DNA of 49,713 bases from Chara braunii (lineage: Eukaryota > Streptophyta > Charophyceae > Charales > Characeae), in NCBI GenBank assembly GCA_003427395.1, contig BFEA01000166.1:1802587-1852299 (forward strand), given 5' to 3'. Positions within the stretch are counted from its first letter, which is position 1. Every line of letters starts with the position of its first letter. The translations under genes were made by a program, and so were the position numbers. Below are positions 10,403 to 21,526 of the stretch, in pieces. Under the pieces are notes generated by a model that did not search any database, was not told where the DNA came from, and saw nothing but the letters and a program-made list of their open reading frames with translations.

Positions 10403-11132
10403 GATAAAGTCAGATCAACAAAATAACATTGACAATTTAGTAATTTACCCTTTTTCAAACATTTAATAAAAAAGAGGGGTAACTTCAGTAGAGTCACGAA
10501 ACCGAGTTATAATTGCCCTATGGGGCAAGATACAGTTTGCAATTGAAACTTCGGGCACCCTACCTGCCCAGAAAGCTTGGGTTGTAAACATTGCCTGAAC
10601 TGCAATTCATAGTGCAATTATAAAAAAAAGAGAAATTCAACTTAACTTTTTCTTTTTGGGTGCCAAATCGTGCATCTCTTGTTTTCCGTGGTGCAATGCA
10701 CATCCACCATGTATCACGTGTCTGCGATTTTCAGTTGAGGGGAGACCCTTCCCCCCTGCCATGTTGGCTTTGCTGAGGTGGGCAGTTGTCTTTTTTTTTT
10801 TTCTTTTCTTTTTCTTTTTCTTTTTTTTCTTCTTTTTTTTTTTCAGGGTGTTGTAGAGTCCAGTCAGTGTGTGCACTGTGATCACCTGGAAGTGTGAGCC
10901 GCGGGTGTCCTGGAATATGAGACCACCTCCCAACCCATCTTCACGTCAATACGCCTAGCGCACCCCCTATCCCACTATCCTACCTCAGTGTGGCCAGCAC
11001 TCAGGACCATTGTCCTACCAACGGGCAGGCAACTTGGACCGAACAGCAGTGATAGGCACCAGGGCTGATAGATTGCAGTAAGGGAACAGGTCAAGGAAAG
11101 GCTGTGGATCAGGTTGGGCAAGATCCTCCCAG
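10403..11132. other. no gene seen; T-rich tract
   Basis: There is no ORF with coding character. A (T)n/(CTTT)n tract lies at about 10791-10852. On the other strand it is an A-rich tail-like run, but no retroposon body could be recognised next to it. Confidence 0.5.
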
Positions 11133-11164
11133 GGGGCGCAGCGCTTCCGGGAGCGCTGCGCCCC
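11133..11164. repeat. perfect 13-bp GC-rich hairpin
   Basis: GGGGCGCAGCGCT (11133-11145) is exactly complementary to AGCGCTGCGCCCC (11152-11164) with a 6-base loop, TCCGGG. No neighbouring gene explains it. Confidence 0.85.
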
Positions 11165-11639
11165 GCCGGGTTGGCACTCTCACACGGGCAGTCCTGTGGC
11201 GCCCTACAGGTTGGAAACACGCGAGCGCGATGTGGCAGCTGGGTATGACGTGGGCAGTTTTGGCGTGACGGCGCCTTGGTGATGGGGTAGTGATCAAGTA
11301 GAGATCGGACAGCGGGAGGGCAGGAGGATGGAGCATGACTCGGTGTTGCCTGCCTTTTGAAAGCACTTCGGTGCCATCTCCAGCTTTGCGCTTCATCCAG
11401 TGGTGTTACAGGTTAGCACGTTGGGTGAAGGGGAACTTGCCTTCGAGAGGAGGTGGGTCTCCTTGAGAAGTTCAGCCTTCTTATGGCTTTTGCTCCTTGG
11501 TCTGCGTAGTGTTGTGGTAGGCGGTTGGTATGACGCGGACGGAAAGGAGGAGCGCATGCTTACGTGGAGCGGGAGGAGGATTGGAGGCGATATTGAGTGC
11601 GTTGATTTCGGTTTCTGTATACATCTCTGTCATCTGCGG

Positions 11640-11835
11640 CACTCTCGCTGATCACCACCAGCACCAGCATCGGTGTCATCATCATTAGGGTGCTTCTTGT
11701 CACCATCATCATCAACAGGGCGTGATTTGACATCATCATCATGGTAATGGTTTGTCATCATCATCAGGGCACTGCTCGTCATCACCATCATCAGCATCAG
11801 CCTTCAGGGTACTGCTCGTCATCATCATCAAGGCG
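11640..11835. repeat. TCA-rich minisatellite, left of outer element
   Basis: Runs of TCATCATCA are separated by AGGGCACTGCTCG-like spacers. The same composite pattern resumes to the right of the outer element (46803-47510), so the element appears to have inserted into this minisatellite. Between 11165 and 11640 I see no gene. Confidence 0.75.
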
Positions 11836-14277
11836 TGACGCCCAACCTCACGCCCAGCGCGACTTCCTGATCGGAGTGGAGTGTGGGCCTGGAAGTGTGA
11901 AAAGGGGTGCGCCAAGGATTTTTGGGGGAAATGGGGGAGTCTTAGAGGTATGAACACAATTAGGCGAACGGGGGGGNNNNNNNNNNNNNNNNNNNNNNNN
12001 NNNNNNNNNNNNNNNNNNNNNNNNNNNNNNNNNNNNNNNNNNNNNNNNNNNNNNNNNNNNNNNNNNNNNNNNNNNNNNNNNNNNNNNNNNNNNNNNNNNN
12101 NNNNNNNNNNNNNNNNNNNNNNNNNNNNNNNNNNNNNNNNNNNNNNNNNNNNNNNNNNNNNNNNNNNNNNNNNNNNNNNNNNNNNNNNNNNNNNNNNNNN
12201 NNNNNNNNNNNNNNNNNNNNNNNNNNNNNNNNNNNNNNNNNNNNNNNNNNNNNNNNNNNNNNNNNNNNNNNNNNNNNNNNNNNNNNNNNNNNNNNNNNNN
12301 NNNNNNNNNNNNNNNNNNNNNNNNNNNNNNNNNNNNNNNNNNNNNNNNNNNNNNNNNNNNNNNNNNNNNNNNNNNNNNNNNNNNNNNNNNNNNNNNNNNN
12401 NNNNNNNNNNNNNNNNNNNNNNNNNNNNNNNNNNNNNNNNNNNNNNNNNNNNNNNNNNNNNNGTGGCACAATGGAATTCCCGCGGACATAGCCGATTCTC
12501 CGTGTGACAAGGGTATCGGGTCCTTATGAGCTCGTTTATTATAGGGGTGAAATATTCCGGGTCATAGGACGAGTCTGATCCCCAAGATCGCGTCATGGTA
12601 TCATTGCCGATGGGATAGCGCGGGTCGGGATATCGTCACCGCGCACGAGCACGTGTAGGACAGACCGACTCAGTGGTGCCTCAGCATGCTCGTACGGGAT
12701 GATGGTTCCGCCGTGATTCCTTTCGGGGTGAGCGAGCCGACGCGCGGGAATGCGTGTAAGGGCGCGACTCGGATCGCGTTTACACATGTTCTCGCGTGGC
12801 GCTCGCGGGGCCGGACTTCGGATCGCCTAATTGCTTCGTAAGTCTCGGTTATGCAAGATGCAATCATACCACAACCTCATCATGGGTCAAGCAAAAACGA
12901 GAACGAAATCGACATCGGGGCTAGATTCGTATCCCATCTATCGCTGCATCCGGTGCAAGCAAAGATTCGGCACAAACAAAAAGCAAGGGCAAGGAGTCTC
13001 CGCAAAAAGATAGGCAAGCAGGGATAACATTCATGCATCCATACATTCGACAATCATACACATAATGCCATCACAAGGACAGGTATGAGCAAAAACCCAA
13101 GTCCAGATTCCAGAGAGCCGAAATGAAGATAAGAACGAGCAAACCGCCCGGAGCCGCAATCAAAATGTATGTACACAGATGGAGAGGGAGAAGAGACAAA
13201 GAAACAACAAATCCACATCCATCAACCTCAACTCTCTTCTCCTCTCTCTCTCTCTCCGATGCGGACAGTCCGTCGTCACGCACCAACCCATGAAGTTGTC
13301 ACCCCGCTTAGTCCTCCCGCACCCGTCGGATTCGCCCGTGCCCACAGTCCGTCGTGGCCCACGTCAATCCCGCGCGTTCGGCACCAGCCCGTCGGGTCGC
13401 CCAACTCCGACTCTACTCACCTCTTACTTCGCTCGTGTGTCAACCCTTCCTGATCGCGCAACCCCGAGCTTCCAACAACAGGTTAAAAGAGCTGACTAAT
13501 CGCACAACCAAAATTTATAGCGTGCAACACGGAATTACTAGGACTTAAAGTGAGGACTAGAGAGAGGACGCCTGCGTTCTGCATGATCGGCCGCGGCGTG
13601 GGGGACGTGACCCTTCTCCACGCATCGATCCGATCATGCAAACTGTGGCTTACGAAAATTTCAGCAAAAGAAAGAGAGGGAGGGCGTGAGAGTCAAAGTG
13701 CAAGAAGAGAGATACAGTTACAATGGCGCCTGCCCAAAATTACAGTTACACACACGATTAAAGGCGCCCACTAATCAGAGTACCGTTGCGGCCGCATGAA
13801 AAAGCGCGTAGACAAAAGGCGCCGCGCAGCAGGAAAAATCCTAATTACTAAATTCCTAAATTCCTCTCTAATACGAAAAAGCAAAAACCACAAGCTTTAG
13901 AAGGAAAATCCGAAATTCCGAGAGCCATCAGGGGCTCGACAAAATTCGAAAAAGATTTGAAAGGAAATTCAAAAAGAACGAAGCAATTTTCCGCGTGATG
14001 TCTGCGCCCAAAAGATCGAAATCGAAACGAAAGAACGACGTCAACGTTTATTATTCGCGCGCGCGGTGGCGCGCCAGACATCTATTCGACCAATTACTCA
14101 ATCGGTCGTCCCAAGACACACCCAGCCCCGAAGAAGCGACGAAAAAGACGAAGAAGCAAGGGTACTGATGCAATTTTCCACCGATCCCGATTTCCCGTAA
14201 TTGGCCCAATCTTCCCAGCTTAGGACCCCTCGTTGCAACCGCGCAGAAACTCGCACGTTACAGAAAGTGGTTCGTCA
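11836..14277 (-). repeat. outer element 3' LTR (contains assembly gap 11977-12462)
   Basis: It starts TGACGCCCAACC and ends CGTCA. It is closely similar to 44654-46802 throughout, including a CT-rich tract and a GCGCGCGCGGTGGCGCGCC palindrome-like stretch. A run of Ns replaces the part matching the LTR ORF. A segment of about 190 bp (12681-12870) has no counterpart in the other LTR. Confidence 0.9.
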
Positions 14278-14409
14278 CATATGTGATGCCCAGGGGGGTC
14301 CAATATTATCAAGCTCCTGTTTGCTTGTTGACACATGTCGATTTCTCTAATTGATCGACACGCAAAGCAATTCTCTGTATGCCACTTACCGTTCGATTGC
14401 GTGTGGACA

Positions 14410-15610
14410 TCATCCAACGTAGCAACTCTGCTCTTCTACTAGTTCCTCAGATTGGGCTCTTCGACGATCCAAGGACGGGATCTTTCTCGTGTCGTCACCG
14501 CGACACGCGTCCATTACCGTTGCATCGATAATTAACCGGAAGGGGGAAGGGAAGGGGATACTCGTATGAGGGAGGGCGGGCGGCTCCATCGTAAGCTCGG
14601 GTATGAAGCGCCCGATTGCAGTGAGGTCGTAGGGAAGTTCTTGAAAACGGACAATGCGATAGAAGTGGGGGAATCTCTGGCCGCTTCGGGGAAGGGAAGC
14701 GAGGTAGTTTGGGTAAAGGGATACAAGGGTTCGGAGGACGTTTGTGCGGAACCAATCATGGTTCTCGCACGCGGGGAAGGTCCCCGTAACGATGCAGTAA
14801 ACCTCTATATGATTACGGCCTCGCCACATGACGCTAAGGAGCAGAACGTGGATGGAGTACTTGGGGACAGCACACCGAACGGAAAGGTGGGGGTGGACAG
14901 TCAGTTCTAGGTGGGCGGAGTAGAAATGTCGGAAGGTGGCGATGAGGAAGGGATTACGGGGGTAAACGACGTGATGGAAATACTGATTGAAAGAGAGATA
15001 ACTAAGGGGATGGTGGTATATGGATCGGGGACGAAGGGCTAAGCCCCTCATTGACACGTTGACGAATTGGCGGACGGGCGGAGGCGGAGGGGGACGTGGA
15101 TCGGGATCGGGATCGGCGCCTTGTCGTCGCGGCTCCCGAGGTCGTGGCAGCAAGGTCTCCATGTTCTGGCTTGGGCGGCTCGGGATCCGTGCAAGGATCG
15201 TTCGGTGCGGGATCGATCGCCAACCGCTTTCCTTCCGCGATCTCTTTCTTGCGCTGCGCCGCAGCCTCCGGGTTCTCCTCTCGCCGATCCGGTCTTGGCA
15301 CCCACTCGAGCTCGTCGTGCGTTGGCTCATGGTTGTCCCCGCTTTCCACTTCTTCGTTGTCTTCGTCCTCCTCCTCACTTTGCTCGCCCTCGCTGTACTC
15401 GCTATAGGCCTCTTCCTCTTCCTCCGAAATCTCCTCCTTTGCTTCTTCTTCTTCTTCTTCTTCTTCTTCTTCAACTTCCGCCGACTCTTCGTCTGCTTCG
15501 CGCTCTTCTTCCTCGTCCTCGGCCAATCGGGCCGCTGCTTTCCCGGCCTCTCTCCTCAATTCTCCTTCTGATTCCCTTCGGCCTCCTCTTCTGCTCTCAG
15601 CGCTGCCCAC
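14410..15610 (-). pseudogene. outer element accessory region, acidic part and C-terminal ORF
   Basis: Two overlapping frames run here. The first (15610-15002) begins with an Arg/Glu-rich stretch and then a long Glu/Asp run (roughly residues 30-90). A Pro-rich, RS-dipeptide part with ATTRRRSRSRSTSPS follows. The second (15474-14410) carries a globular-looking C-terminal part with many aromatic residues (HFYSAHLELTV, LLSVMWRGRNHIEVY, FPHFYRIVRF). They were probably one protein before frameshifts. The location between integrase and the 3' LTR is where env or extra ORFs sit in other gypsy elements. No signal peptide or membrane segment is visible, so it does not look like an envelope. The function is unknown. 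Confidence 0.5.
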
Positions 15611-16697
15611 TCGAGCACCGTTGGTTGCCGAAAGAAGCGGGGATTAGTCAGGCTGTGGACGTCCAGGTACTCGCTACGGAAGGGAAAACGGTCGTCTGCC
15701 CAACGCTCCTCGATACAAGTGGACCACTGGAGGCTCGGGGCGAGAGTCCTTGACAGGGTATGTGGCACGGGTTCTNCGTCGCTCTGAGAGACGATGTCGA
15801 GAGGGAGTTCGTTGGCCAATCGCGCGATCACGATCGTAAGTTCGCGCACGATCTGTGATCGGTTTCCCCGATCCACTGCTCCNAAGACAAATCCCAGAAG
15901 ATCTCCCGTCACGTTGGTCCTCCACACCTGAATGACGAGCAACTCCACAATCTCCGACGAGGGGCTCTGATCGCCTTCCCACGTCCAGTTCAGATCCACT
16001 CGTAGCAGGCAAAACGAGAGCTCGACAAATTTTGCACGCCATAACCACCAACGGTCCGGATCAATGATGGGTACTGTCAGTGGCTCCAGATGGAAGGAGA
16101 GACGAGGGTTGTGAGAGGACTGCCCGAAGATGGGGAAGAGAGAGGGAGGAGAGAACGTCGAGATCGGCGCGCGGCTCATCTGCGTGGCTGGAAGGGAGCA
16201 AGTCCGGGGAGGAGGACAGGTGGCTCGTGTATCGTCGTGTGCAATGTGTTGACTTCGATGCGGTCGACAGGATAGCACTCATCACTGTGCCTTGTGAGTC
16301 GTCAATCCCAATCAGTGGCCAGATCGCGACCCCACCGGTACAAGGTGCTTTTGATGGAGGCTTGCCACGCCGGATCGAAGGCGGTGATATCGCCGCTGAA
16401 GACTACCACGGTAGACACGTGGCTGATTCCCGGGGCCGCTCGCCGTTGGAACGTCGTTGCCTCGGCCAGCACCACTACCTGGGGATTGCTCGTGAATCGG
16501 AACTCTGCCGCGCCGTATACACCCGCAGTGCAGAAGAACTGCGCAAGGCGCATGAAGTCGGGGCTGATCCGCCGATGATGCACTTGACGGATGGCTGAGA
16601 TCTCTCCCCGTGGCATCAGCAACTGATCACTGAAAGCTTGCTCAATGGCGAAACTCATGGCGATGGCGGGGGTAACGGGGTGGCAGAGAGGGAGCAA
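15556..16697 (-). pseudogene. outer element accessory region, N-terminal ORFs
   Basis: Two consecutive frames run here: 16697-16302 (131 residues, starting MSFAIEQAFSDQLL) and 16278-15556 (240 residues). The coding-like parts include FMRLAQFFCTAGVYGAAEFRF, STVVVFSGDITAFDP, then WWLWRAKFVELSFCLLRVDL and IVRELTIVIARLANELPL. The frame change near 16290 looks like decay. The first ORF overlaps the end of the integrase C-terminal frame. No family is recognised. The alternating hydrophobic strands could suit a beta-rich fold, but that is only an impression. Confidence 0.5.
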
Positions 16698-17240
16698 GAA
16701 AGAGAGGGAGATGGCGAAGAGTCCGAACCGTCGTCGTCGGCTTCCTCAGAAAGAGAGACCGAGGGAGAAGGAGACGGAGCAGAGGGGAGGAGGCAAAGAT
16801 AGGACACGTAGCGTGTGATCGGACGAGCCGACCGACTGCCAGAGACTTCAGGGGCGAGACGCACGGTGTCCACGTCGTTGGGGTTGAGCTCGATCACGCG
16901 ATATCGCCCGAAGAATCGTGGCGCTAGCTTACCCTGGCGAGCACATTTCCTCACCTGCACTACGTCCCCCAATTTGTACTGGGGCCGCGGACCCGCATTC
17001 CCATTTTGGGCCTCGTAGCTCCGGACCTGTCGGCCCTGGGCTAGTTCGGTCATTTTCTGTCGCTTTCGGGCTAGCCTGGGCAGCGACCGTTCCATTAACT
17101 CTAGGTGTCGTTTGGCCTTGTCCCGAGCCGTAGCCCTGGTGGGCCGTTGGTTCAATGTAGACTCATCCGGGAGGCTTGGTATCGAAACGCAAGCGACACT
17201 ATTGGTCCTTAATTGGAAGGGGCTCAACCCCGTCGATTCA
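16655..17240 (-). pseudogene. outer element integrase C-terminal domain
   Basis: This 190-residue frame begins MSPFQLRTN, the segment that follows the integrase core in gypsy elements. It continues with a basic helical region (ARDKAKRHLELMERSLPRLARKRQK). The SH3-like C-terminal fold follows: YKLGDVVQV, GKLAPRFFGRYRVIEL and VRLAPE. A Ser/Pro-rich tail ends it. There is no chromodomain. A one-base frameshift at about 17240 separates it from the catalytic core. Confidence 0.8.
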
Positions 17241-18249
17241 TGGGGCGTTCAGCGATGGACCGATGTGATCGACGATATTGGTCCAGGGTCTCGGATCCCG
17301 TGCCGCGATGTTTCGTCGCAACGTTGTCTTTATCATCCGGTTAGCGTTTTCGACCATCCCATTGGATTGTGACATGTGGGGTGCAGTGTTCCGTATGGCG
17401 ACGCCATGTAGGACCAGATTCCTTAACACTTCTCCCCTGAATTCAACCCCATTGTCGGTCAGGATTTCTTCCGTATCCTGATGCATCCCGAGGAAACGAT
17501 TGACATATCGTGCGATTTCCGTGGCTTGCCGCGTGCGACAAGGATACGCTTCGATCCATTTCGAGAAATGGTCGACAAATACCAATAGGACTGAATATTC
17601 GCAACTATTAGGGTCAGGGGGCACCACTATGTCGGTAGTATCAATGCTCACTCTTTGAAATGGCCGCTTAACAACCGTGGGCACTATCGATCTTGGTGGC
17701 TGAATCAACGCCTTGTCAGCGACGCAGACTTGACAGTTGGCGACAATGTATTTCACATCGTCGCGGATATTGGACCAATACCACTCATTTTTGTCGATAG
17801 CGGACTCTGTGATTCGTACGGCAAAATGGGCCGCAGTTTCCTCGTGGAATAATCTACCCTCTATCCATCGATAATCCCGAGCCCTTTCGTTGGCNCTCCT
17901 CCGATCTTCCTTGGTGAAATCCTGGAGGGGGTTACCTACTAGGGTGGCAATTAAGGCAATATCCGTCCATACTTCGGCCCTTCTAAACTTCCGGGTCTTT
18001 TCCAATCCTTCTGACGTGGCATCCAAAAAGCGAGTCTCGGTCGGAATCCTGTCGGTCCGGCACAAGGGGCACAACCATGGTTTACTATCGTTTCTGTATT
18101 GGATGCACGAGCCATGGGCTCGTGCAACACACTGTCGACAATCTATCCAATCCACATACCCTTCCCCGTTAGGACGCATGGAGACCTCGTATACGCGGGA
18201 GATAGTTTCGCAAAAGTAGCAAAATTTGTTAAGCAGGGAGAGGAGAGAC
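17238..18249 (-). pseudogene. outer element PHD-finger and integrase core
   Basis: The frame is open from 18347, but its first residues come from the adjacent MITE; the element's own sequence starts near 18249. Counted from 18347, a C4HC3 PHD-type finger has Cys at 43, 46, 70, 73, His 78, Cys 81, 93 and 96, with the usual Trp two residues before the seventh ligand. The integrase zinc region ends CQVC (205-208). Catalytic residues are Asp 236, Asp 298 (LTDNG) and Glu 333 (NGMVEN), with 34 residues between the last two. It stops at 17238 through a frameshift. A PHD finger in front of integrase is unusual; it may direct integration to marked chromatin, as chromodomains do in chromoviruses (inference). 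Confidence 0.85.
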
Positions 18250-18775
18250 GACAACAAAAAAATTCCCATGAGAAATGAAAGTTGAAAAAACATTCCATAA
18301 AAAAAAAATCCTTCATATTTATTAATTATCATTCCAATGTTTGTCAAATTCTAAAATTTTCAATTTAATTTGATAAGTTTCTGTCTATATATGAGTTTTC
18401 CCTTCCAACTACATCTATTTGTTCAAGATGGAATGAAAGTCTGGACAAGTTTATGAAATGTTTTAATTAGACTTTCATTCTACTACAATAAATATCGTCT
18501 AATTTAGATTGGATTAACCTATTTACGACTGGAAATCCTTACTTAGAATGACAGTTCAATTAAAATATTTCATGAACTCATCCAGACTTTCATTCCATCT
18601 CTAGCATGCAGTTCAAATAAGAAGGAATACCCCATTCTTGGAAGGAAAGTTTTCAAGTAAGACGGAAAATTTTAAAATTGGAATGACATTTTTTAAGATG
18701 GAATGAAAATTTAGAATTTAGAATGTAATTTTACTATAGAATGATTATTTAATTCTGAAAAAAAATTATGTTGGA
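18250..18775. mobile_element. AT-rich MITE-like element, left copy
   Basis: Its 526 bp are the reverse complement of 19563-20085 with small changes. The copy is itself partly palindromic: AGATGGAATGAAAGTCTGGA (from about 18428) is mirrored by TCCAGACTTTCATTCCATCT (to about 18602). It has no ORF and is rich in ATTCCAT/ATGGAAT words. The outer end reads GACAACA. Confidence 0.8.
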
Positions 18776-19562
18776 GGAGGAAGGGGGAGAAAGAGGGGTA
18801 GTGGGGTTACCTCCATCACCCATCGCCACCGTTTTGCTTCTTGCAACGTGGGAGAACTGCCACTTATTCATATTTCGGCTCGTTGGTCAAGTTCGACTCT
18901 TTGCATGGTGTAATTTCCTCGCCCTTTGGTACCTTGACAGGTCGGTGCAGACGTGTCAGCCCGTCCGCGTTGCCGTGCCGCTCTGTCTTTCGATGGACGA
19001 TATCGAAGTCGTAGTCTTGTAGTCACACCGCCCAACGGCCAATCATGCCCGTGTAGTTGGTGAGTTTCTTCAGCGCTAGCAGAGGCTCGTGATCCGTTAC
19101 GAGGCAAAACTTATGTCCGTGGAGATACGGATGGAAGTGCTGGATTCCCCAAACTACCGCATAGCACTCGCCTTGAGGTGCGAAGTCGTTTCTTCGTTCG
19201 TCCGGTACGGTTCGAGACGCGTACTCGATAACGTGTTCACGACCATCGTTCCCCTTCTGTGCTAGAATAGCGGAAATAGCCTCTGGTTGCAGTCCGTGAT
19301 GAGAATGGACTGCTTCGAGGGGTCCGACCGAATCAAAATAGGGGTCGTTGCCAAAGCGTCTTTCAGGGTTGCAAAGGCCTGCTGACACTCCACGTCCCAA
19401 CTGAGAGGTTGGTCCTTCCCTAACAGGTTCGTTAGCGGTCGTGCAATCGCAGCAAAGCCCTTGATGAGGCGCCGGTAGTACGACGCCAGCCCCAAGAAGG
19501 CTCGAACTTGCGTTAGTGACGTGGGAACCTAGGCTTCCTTCACCGCCGCAACTTTTCTTGAG
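18776..19562 (-). pseudogene. outer element RT connection and RNase H segment
   Basis: It starts (minus strand) with SRKVAAVKEA and continues through VRAFLGLASYYRRLIKGFA (RT connection) into RNase H: ILITDCNQ, IEYASRTV, ECYAVVWGIQHFHPYLHG and TDHEPLLAL. The end resembles HGNADGLTRL. Two or three frames are needed, with a stop at 19263-19265 and a TGA at 19022-19024 where related elements have a sense codon. It lies exactly where RNase H belongs between RT and integrase, but is isolated by a MITE on each side. Confidence 0.85.
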
Positions 19563-20085
19563 TCCAACGGAAAAATTTCCTAGAATTAAATAATCATTCT
19601 ATAGTAAAATTACAATCTAAATTTTAAATTTTCATTCCATCTAAAAAAATGTCATTCCAATTCTAAAAGTTTTCATCTTACTTCCAAACTTTTATTCCAA
19701 GAATAGGGTATCCTTCTTATTTGGACTGCATGTTAGAGATCGAATGAAAGTCTGAATGAGTTCATGAAATATTTTAATTGGACTGTCATTCTAAGTAAGG
19801 ATTTTCAGTCATAATAGGTTAATCCAATCTAAATTAGAAGATATTTGTTGTAGTAGAATGAAAATTTAATTAAAACATTTTATAAACTCATCCAGACTTT
19901 CGTTCCATCTTAAACAAATAGATGTGGTTGGAAGGGAAAACTCATCTTTAGACGGAAACTTATCAAATAAAACTGGAAATTTTAGAATTGGATGAATATT
20001 GGAATGATAATTTTTAAATATGAAGGATTTTTTTTTATGGAATGTTTTTTCAACTTTTATTTCTCGTGGGAATTTTTCTGTTGTC
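19563..20085. mobile_element. AT-rich MITE-like element, right copy (inverted relative to the left copy)
   Basis: It matches 18250-18775 in reverse complement over its whole length, including the GACAAC outer end (here GTTGTC, 20080-20085) and the GTTGGA inner end (19563-19568 on the other strand). Its insertion lies about ten codons before the SRKVAA segment of the RT connection. Confidence 0.8.
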
Positions 20086-20893
20086 CGGCCAATGAGGAAA
20101 TTTTCGAGAGGAAAAATTCACTTTTCTCAAGCACAATCTTGAACCCAGCGTCTCTCAATGCGCCCAATGTCCATTCGATGTGTTCCGCGTGCCCGTGATA
20201 GGTCTCCGAATAGACCAGGATGTCGTCCATGTACACGATCACATAAAAGTTGATCATCCCTTGCGTCAGCCGTGTCTTGTTGACGAAATTCTGGAACGTC
20301 ATGTTCATCGCTCGCTGAAACGTGGCAGGCGCATTGCAAATCCCCATCAGACACCGAACCCACTGCCACATGCCTTCAAATAACACAAAGGCTGTCTTCA
20401 GCCGATCTTCTTCCCTTACCAGAATATGATGGAAGCCATGCCGGATATCAAACTTGCTGAAATCATTAGCGCACCCAATCGCATCCAACAAATCATCAAT
20501 CCGGGGGAGGGGATACAGATCTTTGATCGTGATTTCATTCAGCTTGCGATAATCAATGCAAATGTGAATCGCTCCGTTCTTCTTCGTTACTAACACTACA
20601 GGAAAGGACTAGGGTCCAGTAGCGGGTTCAATCCAACCGCTGGCTTCGAACTCCCGAATTCGTTCGAGAGCCTTTTTGCTTTCAATCAAGGAATAACGAT
20701 AAAGTTTGCAATGAATCGGGGAATGATTTCCTGTCTGAATTTCGTGTTGGATTACTAACGACAACCCAATGTCAGTATCTGACACACTGATCGCTCCTTG
20801 ATATTTGTAAGAATATCTGCAATTACCCGGTGGATTTCATCCGACACATATTGTGGGACGTATAGTTCAAAGAGTTGGTCCCAGATCCGAACG
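20086..20893 (-). pseudogene. outer element reverse transcriptase
   Basis: In the intact frame 20596-20057, the RT core has ICIDYRKLNEITIKD, DIRHGFHHI, the CNAPATFQRAMN segment and catalytic YMDD at residues 122-125. The fingers lie upstream in the same frame (IREFEASGWIEPATGP) but are cut off by a TAG at 20611-20609, where related RTs have Trp. The last 15 or so residues of the ORF come from the MITE. Between 20700 and 20893 the coding frame changes again (DQLFELYVPQYVSDEIHRV). Confidence 0.88.
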
Positions 20894-21526
20894 TCAATCT
20901 GTTTCATGTTCCAAATCGGGTGGAGGCGCCGAGATGAATGAATGATCCGATCGCCAGGAGAACACCGGGGCCATCATCTGAGCATCTTCTTCTCGGATTG
21001 CCACGTGTCCTTCCGGGGTAATGCCGTCACAAACATCCTGCCATGACACTTCCTTAGTTGCGATCTTTATCCCCAGTTCGTCTGTTTCTGCTTCAAAACG
21101 CCCAGGGGGTTCCTGAGAGCTTGCTTCCGCCCCCAAGCGTAACAATCTCACTTCTTTGGCCGAGGTTAGTAAGGACCTGGGTAGTTCCGTAAAGTCGCAA
21201 TAATGCTTTTTGTCGCTATACGTGGCGAGGAGAGGGGTGATCTCTTCGTACAAAGTTTGAGGGGGTTCCAAAGAGTCGACCATCCTCGAAATCTGCACGA
21301 GGGGCTCTCCCAAGATCATCGCCTTGGTCCTTCGAATTTTTCGGCTGGTCAGTTGCATCGTTCTCGCTATAGTTTTAGGCGGCGGGTAGTAAACGCGTTG
21401 CTGTACCAATTTCAAGATCTCCGGATCATCTTCGTCACTGCTTTCCGCATCATCAGTTGATGGCTTCCCTTCTGCGGGTTCGTCCCAGGAGATCATGCGG
21501 AGAGTCCCTGCCATCATCGGCGAAAC
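20894..21526 (-). pseudogene. outer element protease-RT linker region
   Basis: The frame is open from 21583, but the first residues come from the inner element's LTR; the outer element's own part starts at 21526. It is acidic near the start (DDAESSDEDDPEILKL) and then mixed, with LVQQRVYYPPPKTIARTMQ and ITPLLATYSDKKHYCDFTELPR. No catalytic motif is seen. The frame is a direct continuation of the protease frame that ends at 42483 on the other side of the inner element. Confidence 0.75.

Noticed and set aside
11133-11164. Bacterial-type transcription terminator
   Set aside because: There is no T-run after the stem, no upstream gene, and the context is eukaryotic.
11739-12596. Long ORFs across the assembly gap
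   Set aside because: Most codons are N; only the ends are real LTR sequence.
15020-15753. Plus-strand hydrophobic ORFs resembling membrane proteins
   Set aside because: They are the antisense of the Glu/Asp run in the accessory ORF.
18250-20085. Single fold-back transposon that captured RNase H from elsewhere
   Set aside because: The RNase H piece is in the right orientation and position between RT and integrase, and each arm is itself partly palindromic; two MITE insertions explain it more simply.
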